From NCBI RefSeq assembly GCF_023703375.1, contig NZ_JAMQGO010000008.1, positions 1 to 64,000 of the forward strand: 64,000 nt of DNA. The letters are read 5' to 3'. Shown piece after piece: positions 44,696 to 52,996 of the stretch. Every line of letters begins with the position of its first letter. Within the stretch, counting starts at the first letter, position 1. Source of the stretch: Lutimaribacter degradans (GTDB lineage: Bacteria; Pseudomonadota; Alphaproteobacteria; Rhodobacterales; Rhodobacteraceae). A program made the translations under genes and the position numbers. The notes under the pieces are model-generated. The model was given only the letters and a program-made list of their open reading frames with translations, was not told the origin of the DNA and did no database searches.

Positions 44696-45037
44696 CTATG
44701 CCTGTTCGGTCAATTCATCGAAACATTCCAGCGCCTTGCTGGCATACATGGTGGCCGGCCCGCCGCCCATCTGGATCGACATGCCAAGCACGTCTGCAAT
44801 TTCGTCGCGCGTGGCGCCGGCCTTCACCAATGCCTCGACATGCAGCGCGATGCAGGATTCGCAGCGGATTCCGACGGCGATGCCCAGGGCGACGAATTCC
44901 TTGGTCTTGAAATCAAGAACGCCGCCCTCCTTGACCGCCTTCGACATCGCGCCGAAGCCGCGGGTAACGTCGGGGATGGTCTTGTAAAGCACGCGAAGGC
45001 GATTGCGGGTGTTGTCGAGTGTTTCGGTCCAGGCCAT
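44696..45037 (-). CDS. Carboxymuconolactone decarboxylase/AhpD-like protein
   Basis: A 113-aa single-domain protein of the CMD/AhpD fold with an active-site CESCIALH, the C-x2-C-x3-H pattern used by alkylhydroperoxidase-type members. It is therefore a redox protein rather than the decarboxylase of the pca operon. AAGGAG precedes the ATG at 45037; an in-frame extension to 45067 has no support. The position beside a flavoprotein that can produce H2O2 may hint at peroxide defence, but this is conjecture. Confidence 0.82.
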   Translation of the reverse strand: MAWTETLDNTRNRLRVLYKTIPDVTRGFGAMSKAVKEGGVLDFKTKEFVALGIAVGIRCESCIALHVEALVKAGATRDEIADVLGMSIQMGGGPATMYASKALECFDELTEQA

Positions 45038-45175
45038 GTCTGCCGCTCCTTGAATGTGTACCGGCACAGCCAGAACACGGGCGCGGCGCAGGCTCTTTGA
45101 CTTCGATCAGATGGTCAGGATTTTTCACGCGGGGGCAAGATGCGCCTGCGGCAGGGGGCCCGGAAAGCCGAACGG

Positions 45176-45832
45176 TCAGGGGCGGCGCGCCACGAGCCCG
45201 AGGTTGTTGGCGGGCATTTCCACAACCTGCACCAGTTCCAGGAAATTCTGGTGCAGCCATTCGATCACGTCCCAATCGTCCTTGTAGCCGATCTCGGGGT
45301 CTTGTGACGTAAGCGCGGCATGAAACCTGGCATCGCCTTCTGACGTGGTCTCACCATCGCGCAGAAACGGGCCATACAGGATGAAACGGCCACCCGGCGC
45401 AAGTGCCTGCGCGGCTTCGGCGATCAGAGTTCTGGCCTCGCCCTCGCTGATAAGGTGCAGCAGGTTTACCAAAAGGATCAGATCATGGCCCGCGTGCTGT
45501 GCCCCCCAGCCCGGTGCAGTGGCATCAAGCGCGATGGCTGGGGCCAGGTTCGGCAGTTCTGCCATCTTGCCATGCGCGTCGATCGAGCGGCGGCGGTCGG
45601 CGTCGATCTCGGTGGGCTGCCATGCCAGGCCGGGCAGCCTGCGCGCCAGCGTGACGGCATGTTCGCCGGTGCCCGCGGCCAGTTCCAGCGCGCGGCCTTG
45701 CGCTGGCGCATGCGCGGCCACCAGTTCCGCGATCGCCTCGGCATTGCGGGCGGCGGCGGGGGCGAACATGCGGCCATCTTCGGACGGTGTGGCGACCGAG
45801 GCGTTTTCGGGCAGTGTCATGCGGCGGGGCAT
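45176..45832 (-). CDS. DUF938 class I SAM-dependent methyltransferase
   Basis: A 218-aa protein with ALELAAGTGEHAV as the SAM-binding motif I and LILLVNLLHLISE further on, matching DUF938. The substrate is unknown; related proteins are sometimes found near redox or cell-wall genes. GAGGA lies upstream of the ATG at 45832, 8 bp after the GH25 lipoprotein stop, so it belongs to the same transcript as the FAD oxidoreductase and GH25 genes. Confidence 0.83.
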   Translation of the reverse strand: MPRRMTLPENASVATPSEDGRMFAPAAARNAEAIAELVAAHAPAQGRALELAAGTGEHAVTLARRLPGLAWQPTEIDADRRRSIDAHGKMAELPNLAPAIALDATAPGWGAQHAGHDLILLVNLLHLISEGEARTLIAEAAQALAPGGRFILYGPFLRDGETTSEGDARFHAALTSQDPEIGYKDDWDVIEWLHQNFLELVQVVEMPANNLGLVARRP

Positions 45833-45840
45833 AGTGTCCT

Positions 45841-46644
45841 CTAATGGATGCGTCTTCGGGAAAGCCAGTTTTGCCACGCTTGCGCGTCGCCTGCAAAGGC
45901 GTTGATGTCAACGGGGGTGTCGATACCGGGCACGCGACCCGTGCCGGTGTATTGCCAGAATGTCCAGCGTGCCCCGGGATAGACCGCCGAAGGATGGTCG
46001 GCGACCGAACGCAGCCAGAATTCGCCGCCAAGCCGGGCCACCTGGTTCGTTTGCCAGAAATCGGGCGTGGTATATATGATCGGGCGCTGGCCGTAATGAT
46101 CGGTGAGCCGCGCGATGAAACGGGTGGCGACCCGGCGCACCTCGGCCGGGTCTGGCCGGGTGGTGCAACTGGGCGAATAGGGGTTCCATTCCAGGTCCAG
46201 AACCGGGGGCAGGTCAATTCGCGCGCGCGGCACGTTGCGGATGAACCAGCGGGCCTGCGTGTCTGGGTCGGTGCAGAAATAGTAGAAGTGATAGGCGCCG
46301 ACGGGCACGCCCACGCGCTGTGCCCGCCGCAGGTTTTCGCCAAACATCGGGTCAAGCCTGTCCCCGCCCTCGGTCGCCTTGAGAAAAGCAAAGCGGATGT
46401 TGGCCGCCTGCACTTGCCGCCAGTCGATCACCCCTTGAAAACGCGCCGCGTCGATGCCGTGCACGGCATAGGCGCGTGGCGTGCGGCCGGGCCAATCCAC
46501 CGGGTTGTCATCGCCCATCACCGTGGCGCGCGGGTTCGAGGCGCGCGGGATGGGACGGGCGACGGGCGCCGGGCGGCTGCCGCAAGCGGCCAGAAGGCCT
46601 GTGGCGCCAAGTCCCGTCAGAAAGGGGCGCCGTCGCAGCGTCAT
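45841..46644 (-). CDS. GH25 lysozyme-like lipoprotein, probable Tat export
   Basis: A 267-aa protein. The leader reads MTLRRRPFLTGLGATGLLAACGS: twin arginines plus a lipobox ending at C21. The mature domain is GH25: GIDAARFQGVIDW with D65, and PVLDLEWNPY with the catalytic D150-x-E152. It should cut peptidoglycan in the periplasm. The chosen ATG overlaps the preceding oxidoreductase stop (ATGA). A Tat-type lipoprotein lysozyme translationally coupled to a cytosolic FAD enzyme is an odd pairing. Confidence 0.85.
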   Translation of the reverse strand: MTLRRRPFLTGLGATGLLAACGSRPAPVARPIPRASNPRATVMGDDNPVDWPGRTPRAYAVHGIDAARFQGVIDWRQVQAANIRFAFLKATEGGDRLDPMFGENLRRAQRVGVPVGAYHFYYFCTDPDTQARWFIRNVPRARIDLPPVLDLEWNPYSPSCTTRPDPAEVRRVATRFIARLTDHYGQRPIIYTTPDFWQTNQVARLGGEFWLRSVADHPSAVYPGARWTFWQYTGTGRVPGIDTPVDINAFAGDAQAWQNWLSRRRIH

Positions 46645-47720
46645 CGCGCGAAACGCGCGGGTGACAGCGCGGCCACGGTTGTCGCGTCCAGCGTGGTCGG
46701 GGTGCCCGTGGCCAGCTGCGCCAAAAGCGCACTGGCGGCAGCCGCGGTTTGAAAGCCATAGCCGCCCTGGCCGGCCAGCCACAGAAAGCCGGGCGCGGCC
46801 GCGTCGGGGCCAATTACCAGCGCGCGGTCGGGGGCAAAGCTGCGCAGGCCCGCCCAGTTGGCCAGCATCCGCGCGACCGGCGCGGTGGAAAATTCCTGGT
46901 ACCGGGCCAGCCCTTCGGCCAGGATCATGTCGTCGGCCCAGGCATCTTGCGGGTCCATCGGGTCTTCCTCGCCCGGGCTGACGATCAGCGCGCCAGCATC
47001 GGGCTTGGCATACCAGTTGTCGCCGACCCCGTCGACAAAGGCCCAGTTCGCGGGGTTCATGCCCTCCGGCAAGGCGATCCGCGCCATTGACCGACGAAAG
47101 GGCTGAATGCCCAACGGGGTAACCCCGGCCATGCGGGCCACGGTATCGGCCCAGGCACCGGCCGCGTTCACGATATGGCGGGCCACATGGGTCGCACCTC
47201 CCGCTGTGACGCGCCAGCCCGAACCGTCGCGCGCGATGGCTGAAACGCGCGCGCGCGTGACGACCTGCGCCCCGGCGCCGCGCGCCTCGCGCAGGAAATT
47301 CTGGATGAACAGGTCGGTATCCAGGTCACAGGTGTCGTCGCGCCAAGCGGCATGGGCGGCATGCGTTCGGTCGAGCAGCGGCCAAAGCGTTGCGGCCTCG
47401 TCCAGCCCGATCCGCTTTAGCCCCATATCGGCGGCCTGGGCGGCAAAGCCCGTCGCCTCGTCCGCGGCACCCAGCAACATCATTGGGCGTGGCGACAACA
47501 CGCCGCCATGCGCCGTCCGCAGGTAATCGGCGCTTGCCTCGTTCAGGGCGCGCACGACCTTGTTGCCGTAGCTTTCCAGAAACATCGCCGCCGAGCGGCC
47601 CGAAGCGTGATAGGCCAGTGCCTCTTCAGCTTCGAGCAGCGTCACGCTGCCATGTGGTGCCAGCCGTGCCGCCGCGCTGACGCCCGCAACCCCGCCGCCG
47701 ATGACCAGGAAATCAATCAT
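46641..47720 (-). CDS. FAD-dependent amino-acid oxidase/dehydrogenase (DAO family)
   Basis: A 359-aa flavoprotein with FLVIGGGVAGVSAA (G8-x-G10-x2-G13) at the N-terminus and a C-terminal GYGFQTAAAASALLAQ FAD loop. The family covers glycine oxidase, D-amino-acid dehydrogenase and L-2-hydroxyglutarate-type enzymes. The start at 47720 has CGGAGGATCGG upstream. It is first of a three-gene overlapping run with GH25 and DUF938. A link to D-amino acids released from peptidoglycan would explain the pairing, but is speculative. Confidence 0.83.
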   Translation of the reverse strand: MIDFLVIGGGVAGVSAAARLAPHGSVTLLEAEEALAYHASGRSAAMFLESYGNKVVRALNEASADYLRTAHGGVLSPRPMMLLGAADEATGFAAQAADMGLKRIGLDEAATLWPLLDRTHAAHAAWRDDTCDLDTDLFIQNFLREARGAGAQVVTRARVSAIARDGSGWRVTAGGATHVARHIVNAAGAWADTVARMAGVTPLGIQPFRRSMARIALPEGMNPANWAFVDGVGDNWYAKPDAGALIVSPGEEDPMDPQDAWADDMILAEGLARYQEFSTAPVARMLANWAGLRSFAPDRALVIGPDAAAPGFLWLAGQGGYGFQTAAAASALLAQLATGTPTTLDATTVAALSPARFAR

Positions 47721-47802
47721 CCGATCCTCCGTTCCCTGGCGGCAACGTGCCATGCGCGACGCGCCGGTGAAAGAGGGATGATGAGTTGATGAATTTTCGA
47801 AG

Positions 47803-47831
47803 TCATCCACAAGATATAGGGGTTATCCCCA
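47803..47831. promoter_or_regulatory. Two DnaA-box-like 9-mers in an AT-rich spacer
   Basis: TCATCCACA (47803-47811) and TTATCCCCA (47823-47831) each differ by one base from the DnaA box TTATCCACA, and they are 20 bp apart. They lie in the 251-bp divergent region before the YbjN gene. Two boxes are too few for an origin; DnaA-dependent gene control or chance are the realistic options. Confidence 0.25.
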
Positions 47832-47971
47832 ACTTTTTGCTTTACAGGACAAGAATTGACGCACACCATATCTGGTAGAAGCAGGGCGAAAAGCCCCGGT
47901 TTCTTGAGCAGGCAGCTAGCGCTTGGGGCGCTGCCACGCCCCGGCGCTACGCATAAACAGGAGGTGGCGTC

Positions 47972-48472
47972 ATGGCCCTGTCCGAGCAGTTTCTTCAAGA
48001 AGATTTGCACCCGATCGACATTGTCGAGCATCTGGCCGAATTCAACGACTGGGATTTCGACCGCGTGCATGACGACCAGATCGCCATGGCCGTCGAAGGG
48101 CAGTGGCGCACCTACTCGGTCACCCTGGCCTGGTCGGCCTACGATGAAACGCTGCGCATGGTCTGCACCTTCGAAATGGAACCCCCCGAAGACCGCTTGC
48201 CCGCGCTTTACGAATGTCTGAACGCGACCAATGACCAGTGCTGGGCCGGTGGTTTCAGCTACTGGGATGAACACAAGCTCATGGTTTATCGCTATGGCCT
48301 TGTGTTGGCGGGCGGGCAGATGGCCAGCGCCGAACAGATAGATACCATGATCAGCGCCGCCGTGCTGAGCGCCGAACGCTACTACCCCGCGTTCCAGCTC
48401 GTGGTCTGGGGCAACCGCCCACCGCGCGAGGCGTTGCAGGTGGCGATCGGCCAGACTTACGGGCGCGCCTGA
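47972..48472 (+). CDS. YbjN domain-containing protein
   Basis: A 166-aa cytosolic protein matching the alphaproteobacterial YbjN group: LHPIDIVEHLAEFNDWDFDRVHDDQIAMAVEG near the start, CTFEMEPPEDRLPALYECLNATND and CWAGGFSYW later. The fold resembles type III secretion chaperones; the exact role is unknown. It is first of a plus-strand series with proC, csaA and a 2-hydroxyacid dehydrogenase. An AGGAGG ribosome site precedes the ATG. Confidence 0.87.
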   Translation: MALSEQFLQEDLHPIDIVEHLAEFNDWDFDRVHDDQIAMAVEGQWRTYSVTLAWSAYDETLRMVCTFEMEPPEDRLPALYECLNATNDQCWAGGFSYWDEHKLMVYRYGLVLAGGQMASAEQIDTMISAAVLSAERYYPAFQLVVWGNRPPREALQVAIGQTYGRA

Positions 48473-48580
48473 CGGTATTGGCGCGGGCAAGCCGTCGCCT
48501 GCCTGCGCCAAGACCATTGCCCCCTGCGACCGTGCGGCGTAACACTCCCCCAAATCCAATGATGTGACGGGGGTATTTCC

Positions 48581-49396
48581 ATGAATATGGACGATCTGGA
48601 AAAACGGGGCCTGGTCTTGCTGGGCTGCGGCAAGATGGGCTCGGCCATGCTGGAAGGCTGGCTGAAGGGCGGGTTGCCCGCGGCCTCTGTCTGGGTGATC
48701 GACCCGAACCCCTCGGACTGGCTGCGCGAAACGGGCGTGCATCTGAACGCCGAACTGCCGCCCGAGCCAGGCCTGGTGCTGGTCGCCGTCAAGCCGCAGA
48801 TGATGGGCGAGGCGCTGCCCCGCATGCAGGCGTTGGGCGGCGGCGGAACGCTGTTCGTGTCCGTGGCGGCTGGTACGTCGATTGCGCATTTCGAATCCGT
48901 TCTGGGGGCAGGCACGCCAATCGTGCGCGCGATGCCCAACACGCCCGCCGCCGTGGCCAAGGGCATTACCGCGATCATCGGCAATGCGCAGACCACCGAT
49001 GCCCACCTCGGCCTGGCCGAGGCACTTTTGCGGGCCGTGGGGCAGGTGGTGCGGCTGGAAAGCGAAGACCAGATGGACGCGGTGACGGGCCTGTCGGGCT
49101 CGGGGCCGGCCTACGTGTTCCACATGATCGAATGCATGGCGCAGGCGGGTGAGGCGCAGGGCCTGTCGCCGGACCTGGCGATGCGATTGGCGAGGGCCAC
49201 TGTGGCGGGCGCGGGCGCGCTGGCCGAGGCAGCGGACGAGACGCCCGCGCAGTTGCGTGTCAACGTCACCAGCCCCAACGGCACCACGCAGGCAGGGTTG
49301 GAGGTGTTGATGAATGACGAAACCGGCCTGCCGCCGCTGATGCGTGCCACCGTCAAGGCGGCCACCGAGCGTAGCAAGGCGTTGCGCGATGGCTGA
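48581..49396 (+). CDS. proC: Pyrroline-5-carboxylate reductase
   Basis: A 271-aa enzyme that makes proline from pyrroline-5-carboxylate with NAD(P)H. The Rossmann motif LLGCGKMGSAM opens the protein, and the C-terminal signature AVTGLSGSGPAYVFHMIE plus VTSPNGTTQAGLEVL are diagnostic for ProC. The stop overlaps the csaA start by 8 bp. The nearby YbjN-proC linkage is common in this group of bacteria. Confidence 0.94.
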   Translation: MNMDDLEKRGLVLLGCGKMGSAMLEGWLKGGLPAASVWVIDPNPSDWLRETGVHLNAELPPEPGLVLVAVKPQMMGEALPRMQALGGGGTLFVSVAAGTSIAHFESVLGAGTPIVRAMPNTPAAVAKGITAIIGNAQTTDAHLGLAEALLRAVGQVVRLESEDQMDAVTGLSGSGPAYVFHMIECMAQAGEAQGLSPDLAMRLARATVAGAGALAEAADETPAQLRVNVTSPNGTTQAGLEVLMNDETGLPPLMRATVKAATERSKALRDG

Positions 49397-49727
49397 CATC
49401 TCGTTTGACGATTTCCTGCGCGTCGATATTCGGGCGGGCCGGGTGACGCGTGCCGAACCCTTTCCCGAGGCACGCAAGCCTGCGATCAAGATGTGGATAG
49501 ATTTTGGCCCCGAACTGGGCGAGAAAAAGACAAGCGCGCAGGTGACAGCCCACTACACGCCCGAGGCGCTGGTGGGACGACAGGTGATGGCCGTGGTCAA
49601 CTTCCCGCCACGCCAGATTGGTCCATTCATGTCCGAGGTGCTGGTTCTGGGCGTCGGCGACGCGCAGGGCGACATCGTTCTGGTTTCTCCCGATCAAGAG
49701 GTGCCGCTGGGCGGCAGGATGCATTGA
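49389..49727 (+). CDS. csaA: tRNA-binding protein CsaA-like
   Basis: A 112-aa OB-fold protein. Characteristic segments are DFLRVDIRAGRVTRAEPFPEARKPA, a tRNA-binding (EMAP/Trbp111) start, and VNFPPRQIGPFMSEVLVLG. It binds tRNA and acts as a chaperone in secretion in some bacteria. The ATG at 49389 overlaps the end of proC, and its stop overlaps the next start (TGATG). Confidence 0.88.
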   Translation: MADISFDDFLRVDIRAGRVTRAEPFPEARKPAIKMWIDFGPELGEKKTSAQVTAHYTPEALVGRQVMAVVNFPPRQIGPFMSEVLVLGVGDAQGDIVLVSPDQEVPLGGRMH

Positions 49728-50686
49728 TGTCAAAGAAGAAAGTGCTTTTGGCCCGGCGTTTGCCCGATGCGGTTCTTGCCCGTGCCGATGATCTGTTCGA
49801 CCTGACCCTGCGTGACAAGACCGCGCCCATGACACCGTCCGAAATGCGCGCGGGGCTGGCGATCTATGATGCGATCATGCCGACGCTGGGCGACCGTTTC
49901 AGCGCCGACATCTTTAACGAGTTCGGCCGCCCGCGCTGCAAGATACTGGCCAATTTTGGTGTCGGATATAACCATATCGATATCGAGGCCGCCCGCGCCC
50001 ACGCGGTGACGGTGACGAACACGCCCGGCGCCGTAACGGATGCCACCGCCGATATCGCCATGACCCTGATCCTGATGAGCGCACGCCGCGCAGCCGAAGG
50101 CGAGCGGCTGGTGCGGTCCGGCGCGTGGGAAGGGTGGCACCCGACCCAGATGCTGGGCCTGCATGTCTCCGGCAAGACGGTGGGCATCGTCGGCATGGGC
50201 CGCATCGGCCAGGCGATTGCCCGGCGCTGCCATTTCGGTTTCGGGATGGAGGTTCTGTTCGTCAACCGCTCGCAGAAAACCGTGGATTTCCCGGCCACGC
50301 AGGTGGCGGACTTGGCCGAACTGGCCGCGCGCTGCGACGTGCTGGTGGCGGCCACGCCCGGCGGGGCGGAAACCCATCACCTGATCGGGGCCGACGTGTT
50401 CAACGCGATGAAACCCACGGCGCATTTCGTCAATATCAGCCGCGGCGACGTGGTGGACGAGGGGGCGCTGGTCTCTGCCTTGCAGTCAGGCCGGATCGCG
50501 GGCGCGGGGCTCGATGTGTACGAGTTGGAACCCGAGGTGCCCGCCGCCCTGCGCGCGTTGGAAAACGTGGTGCTGTTGCCCCATCTGGGCACGGCTGCCG
50601 AGGAGGTGCGCATCGACATGGGGATGATGGTCCTGGACAACCTGCAGGCGTTTTTCAACGGCGAGGCGCCGCCCAACAAGCTTTAG
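49727..50686 (+). CDS. D-2-hydroxyacid dehydrogenase (glyoxylate/hydroxypyruvate reductase type)
   Basis: A 319-aa NAD(P)-dependent enzyme. GIVGMGRIGQAIARR is the cofactor motif. The catalytic Arg lies in ISRGDVVDE, the Glu in LDVYELEP and the His in LLPHLGTA. The N-terminal substrate domain contains FGVGYNHID. Glyoxylate or hydroxypyruvate is the most likely substrate, but the motif set does not separate it from other 2-oxoacids. The start overlaps csaA. Confidence 0.9.
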   Translation: MSKKKVLLARRLPDAVLARADDLFDLTLRDKTAPMTPSEMRAGLAIYDAIMPTLGDRFSADIFNEFGRPRCKILANFGVGYNHIDIEAARAHAVTVTNTPGAVTDATADIAMTLILMSARRAAEGERLVRSGAWEGWHPTQMLGLHVSGKTVGIVGMGRIGQAIARRCHFGFGMEVLFVNRSQKTVDFPATQVADLAELAARCDVLVAATPGGAETHHLIGADVFNAMKPTAHFVNISRGDVVDEGALVSALQSGRIAGAGLDVYELEPEVPAALRALENVVLLPHLGTAAEEVRIDMGMMVLDNLQAFFNGEAPPNKL

Positions 50687-50768
50687 CCCAACATGCCGGC
50701 AAGGCGGCTGCCCTTGACCCGGGCGGGCGGTTTGGATGATGTGGGTGGGCAGGACGAAAGGGAAAACG

Positions 50769-51890
50769 ATGCACCAGCCAGCGATCAGCGGAACCGGCGT
50801 GTTCACGCCCGAACATGTCATCACGAATGACGAACTGGTGGAAAGCTTCAACAAGCATGTCGACCTTTTCAACGCCGAGAATGCCGAGGCGATAGAGGCC
50901 GGTGATGTCGCGGCGAAAGAATATTCATCGACCGGCTTCATCGAAAAGGCCAGCGGGATCAAGCAACGGTACGTTCTTGAAAAAGAGGGAATTCTTGACC
51001 CCGCGCGCATGTATCCGCGGTTTCGCCAGCGCAGCGATGACGAACCGGGGATCATGACCGAAATCGCGCTGAAGGCCTGCGAGCCGGCGCTGGCCCAGGC
51101 GGGATTGACGGGTTCGGATATCGACCTTGTGATCTGCGCCGCCTCGAACATGGAGCGCGCCTATCCCGCGGTCGGAATCGAGATACAAAATGCATTGCAG
51201 GCCAATGGTTTCGCCTTCGATATGAATGTTGCCTGCTCCTCGGCGACATTCGGGATTCAGGCGGCTGCTGACATGATCCGCGCAGGTTCGGTCCGGCGCG
51301 CGATCGTGGTGAACCCGGAGATTACCAGCGGACATCTGGAGTGGCGGGACAGGGATTGCCATTTCATTTTCGGCGACGTGGCCACCGCCACAGTGCTGGA
51401 ACGTGCCGAGGATGCGAAGGGCGCGCATTGGCTGGTGCGATCGGCCCGCTGCGCCACAGAGTTTTCCAACAACATCCGAAACAACAACGGGTTCCTGCGC
51501 CGCAACCGCCCCGACGGGATGGCCGACAGGCGCGACATGCAGTTCATGCAGAACGGGCGCAAGGTGTTCAAGGAAGTGGTGCCGATGGTGTCGGAGCATA
51601 TGCTGCAACATCTTGAATCCGAAGGCGTTTCCCCCGACCAACTGCGCCGGATGTGGCTGCACCAGGCCAACAAGGGAATGAATGATTTCGTGGGGCGCAA
51701 GGTGCTGGGGCGCGAGCCCACACCCGAGGAACAGCCCAACATCCTGCAAGATTATGCCAACACCTCTTCGGCCGGGTCGATTATCGCGTTCGCCAAGCAT
51801 TCCGACGCTATGCAGCCCGGCGATTACGGGATGATATGCTCTTTCGGCGCCGGGTATTCCGTGGGCTCGGTATTATTAGAGCGCGCATAA
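50769..51890 (+). CDS. Beta-ketoacyl-ACP synthase III-like protein
   Basis: A 373-aa condensing enzyme of the KAS III (FabH) family with the complete Cys-His-Asn triad: C156 (NVACSSATFG), H298 (WLHQANKGMNDF) and N331 (YANTSSAGS). It is longer than house-keeping FabH (about 320 aa) because of an N-terminal insertion (residues 35-55) and loops near 180-260. The long form recalls KAS III enzymes that elongate odd or medium acyl chains rather than initiate fatty acid synthesis. It follows the 2-hydroxyacid dehydrogenase after 82 bp. Confidence 0.85.
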   Translation: MHQPAISGTGVFTPEHVITNDELVESFNKHVDLFNAENAEAIEAGDVAAKEYSSTGFIEKASGIKQRYVLEKEGILDPARMYPRFRQRSDDEPGIMTEIALKACEPALAQAGLTGSDIDLVICAASNMERAYPAVGIEIQNALQANGFAFDMNVACSSATFGIQAAADMIRAGSVRRAIVVNPEITSGHLEWRDRDCHFIFGDVATATVLERAEDAKGAHWLVRSARCATEFSNNIRNNNGFLRRNRPDGMADRRDMQFMQNGRKVFKEVVPMVSEHMLQHLESEGVSPDQLRRMWLHQANKGMNDFVGRKVLGREPTPEEQPNILQDYANTSSAGSIIAFAKHSDAMQPGDYGMICSFGAGYSVGSVLLERA

Positions 51891-51956
51891 ATATGCAGAA
51901 ACTGCGCGGTTCCGGGGCGGAATCGCGCGGCGTTCCAAAGACCGGAACGCGCGGAT

Positions 51957-51976
51957 GGCCGGGCTGAAGCCCGGCC
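51957..51976. terminator. Perfect GC hairpin between convergent genes
   Basis: GGCCGGGCT-GA-AGCCCGGCC is a perfect 9-bp stem with a 2-nt loop between the KAS III-like gene (plus) and pxpC (minus), followed by TACGGGC. No U-tract is present on either strand. I have seen the same sequence type scattered in Rhodobacterales genomes, so it may be a dispersed repeat as well as a terminator. Confidence 0.45.
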
Positions 51977-51988
51977 TACGGGCGGGGC

Positions 51989-52996
51989 CTAGGGTTGGCC
52001 GTTCGTCACGCCGCTGATCAACTGATAGGACAGCAGGTCGCGGATGGTGGCCGGGTCGCGCACCAGCGGATGGGCGGCCTTGGCCAGCCCCTTGCGCGAC
52101 TCGGCCTCGCGGCGGAGCGCGGCCAGCCCCTCTTCGGCGGAAACGAAGCGAAAGCGCAGTTGCGCGCCCGCCGCGGCTTGTGCCACGCGCGGCAGGTCAC
52201 AGGGCAGAACCGCACCGATGCGCGGGTAGCCCCCGGTTGTCTGACATTCCGCCAGCAGCACGAAGGGCGTGCCGTCGCCGGTGATCTGGATGTCGCCGGG
52301 CACGATGATTTCGGACAGCACGGACCGCCCGCCTTCGGGCGCAAACCCTTCACCCGGTGGCACGACACGCACGCCCATGCGGTTGCCGCGATTGTCGCGG
52401 TGAAATTCGGTATCCTCGAAGCGGTCGATTTCGGATTGCGCGAAAAGCCCGGTTTGCAGGCTGGGCACCACGCGCACGGTGCCGCCCGCGAAACGGTCGT
52501 CAGGGGGCAGGGCCAGGCCGGTTTCGGCGCCGCTGTCATCGCCCAGGGGCAGGACATCGCCAGCCGCGACGCGCGCGCCCAGCCCGGCGGCCAGGTGGAC
52601 GGAGCGCGCACCCAGTATCGGGTCCGTGTCAATGCCACCGCCCAGGTGCAGGTAGCCATAGACGCCGGCGCGCGCGGCGCCGATGGTCAGGCGGGCGCCC
52701 GCCGGCAACAGATGGCTGGCGTTCCAGGCGATCGGGTCGCCATCAATCGCGGTTTGCATCGGCGCGCCGGTCAGGGCGATCCGGGTATCATGATCCACCT
52801 CGAACGTGCCACCCATGCCGGTCATTTCCAGCACGGCGCAGTCGGGCGATTGGCGCAGCAGGGCCGCGCCCTCGGCCAGGGCGCGCGTATCGGCGGCGCC
52901 GCCGCGCGACAGGCCCAGAGACAGGTAGCCAGGGCGGCCCATGTCCTGCACGGTGACGCCCGGTCCGGCCTGGTGAATGGTCAGGGTGCGGCTCAT
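51989..52996 (-). CDS. pxpC: 5-oxoprolinase subunit PxpC (biotin-dependent carboxyltransferase family)
   Basis: A 335-aa subunit of the bacterial ATP-dependent 5-oxoprolinase (formerly KipA/allophanate hydrolase subunit 2). The hallmarks are QAGPGVTVQDMGRPGYLSLGLSRGG at the start, LEMTGMGGTFEVDHDTRIALTGAPM and the later GYPRIGAVLP segment. It overlaps pxpB by 4 bp and ends the operon. The partner PxpA is not encoded in the window. Confidence 0.9.
   Translation of the reverse strand: MSRTLTIHQAGPGVTVQDMGRPGYLSLGLSRGGAADTRALAEGAALLRQSPDCAVLEMTGMGGTFEVDHDTRIALTGAPMQTAIDGDPIAWNASHLLPAGARLTIGAARAGVYGYLHLGGGIDTDPILGARSVHLAAGLGARVAAGDVLPLGDDSGAETGLALPPDDRFAGGTVRVVPSLQTGLFAQSEIDRFEDTEFHRDNRGNRMGVRVVPPGEGFAPEGGRSVLSEIIVPGDIQITGDGTPFVLLAECQTTGGYPRIGAVLPCDLPRVAQAAAGAQLRFRFVSAEEGLAALRREAESRKGLAKAAHPLVRDPATIRDLLSYQLISGVTNGQP

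Noticed and set aside
44696..45037. Second 4-carboxymuconolactone decarboxylase of the pca pathway
   Set aside because: The CESC redox motif and the distant location show an AhpD-type protein rather than a duplicate PcaC.
47803..47831. Replication origin suggested by DnaA-like boxes
   Set aside because: Only two imperfect boxes, no iterons, no AT-rich unwinding region of adequate size, and no replication genes nearby.
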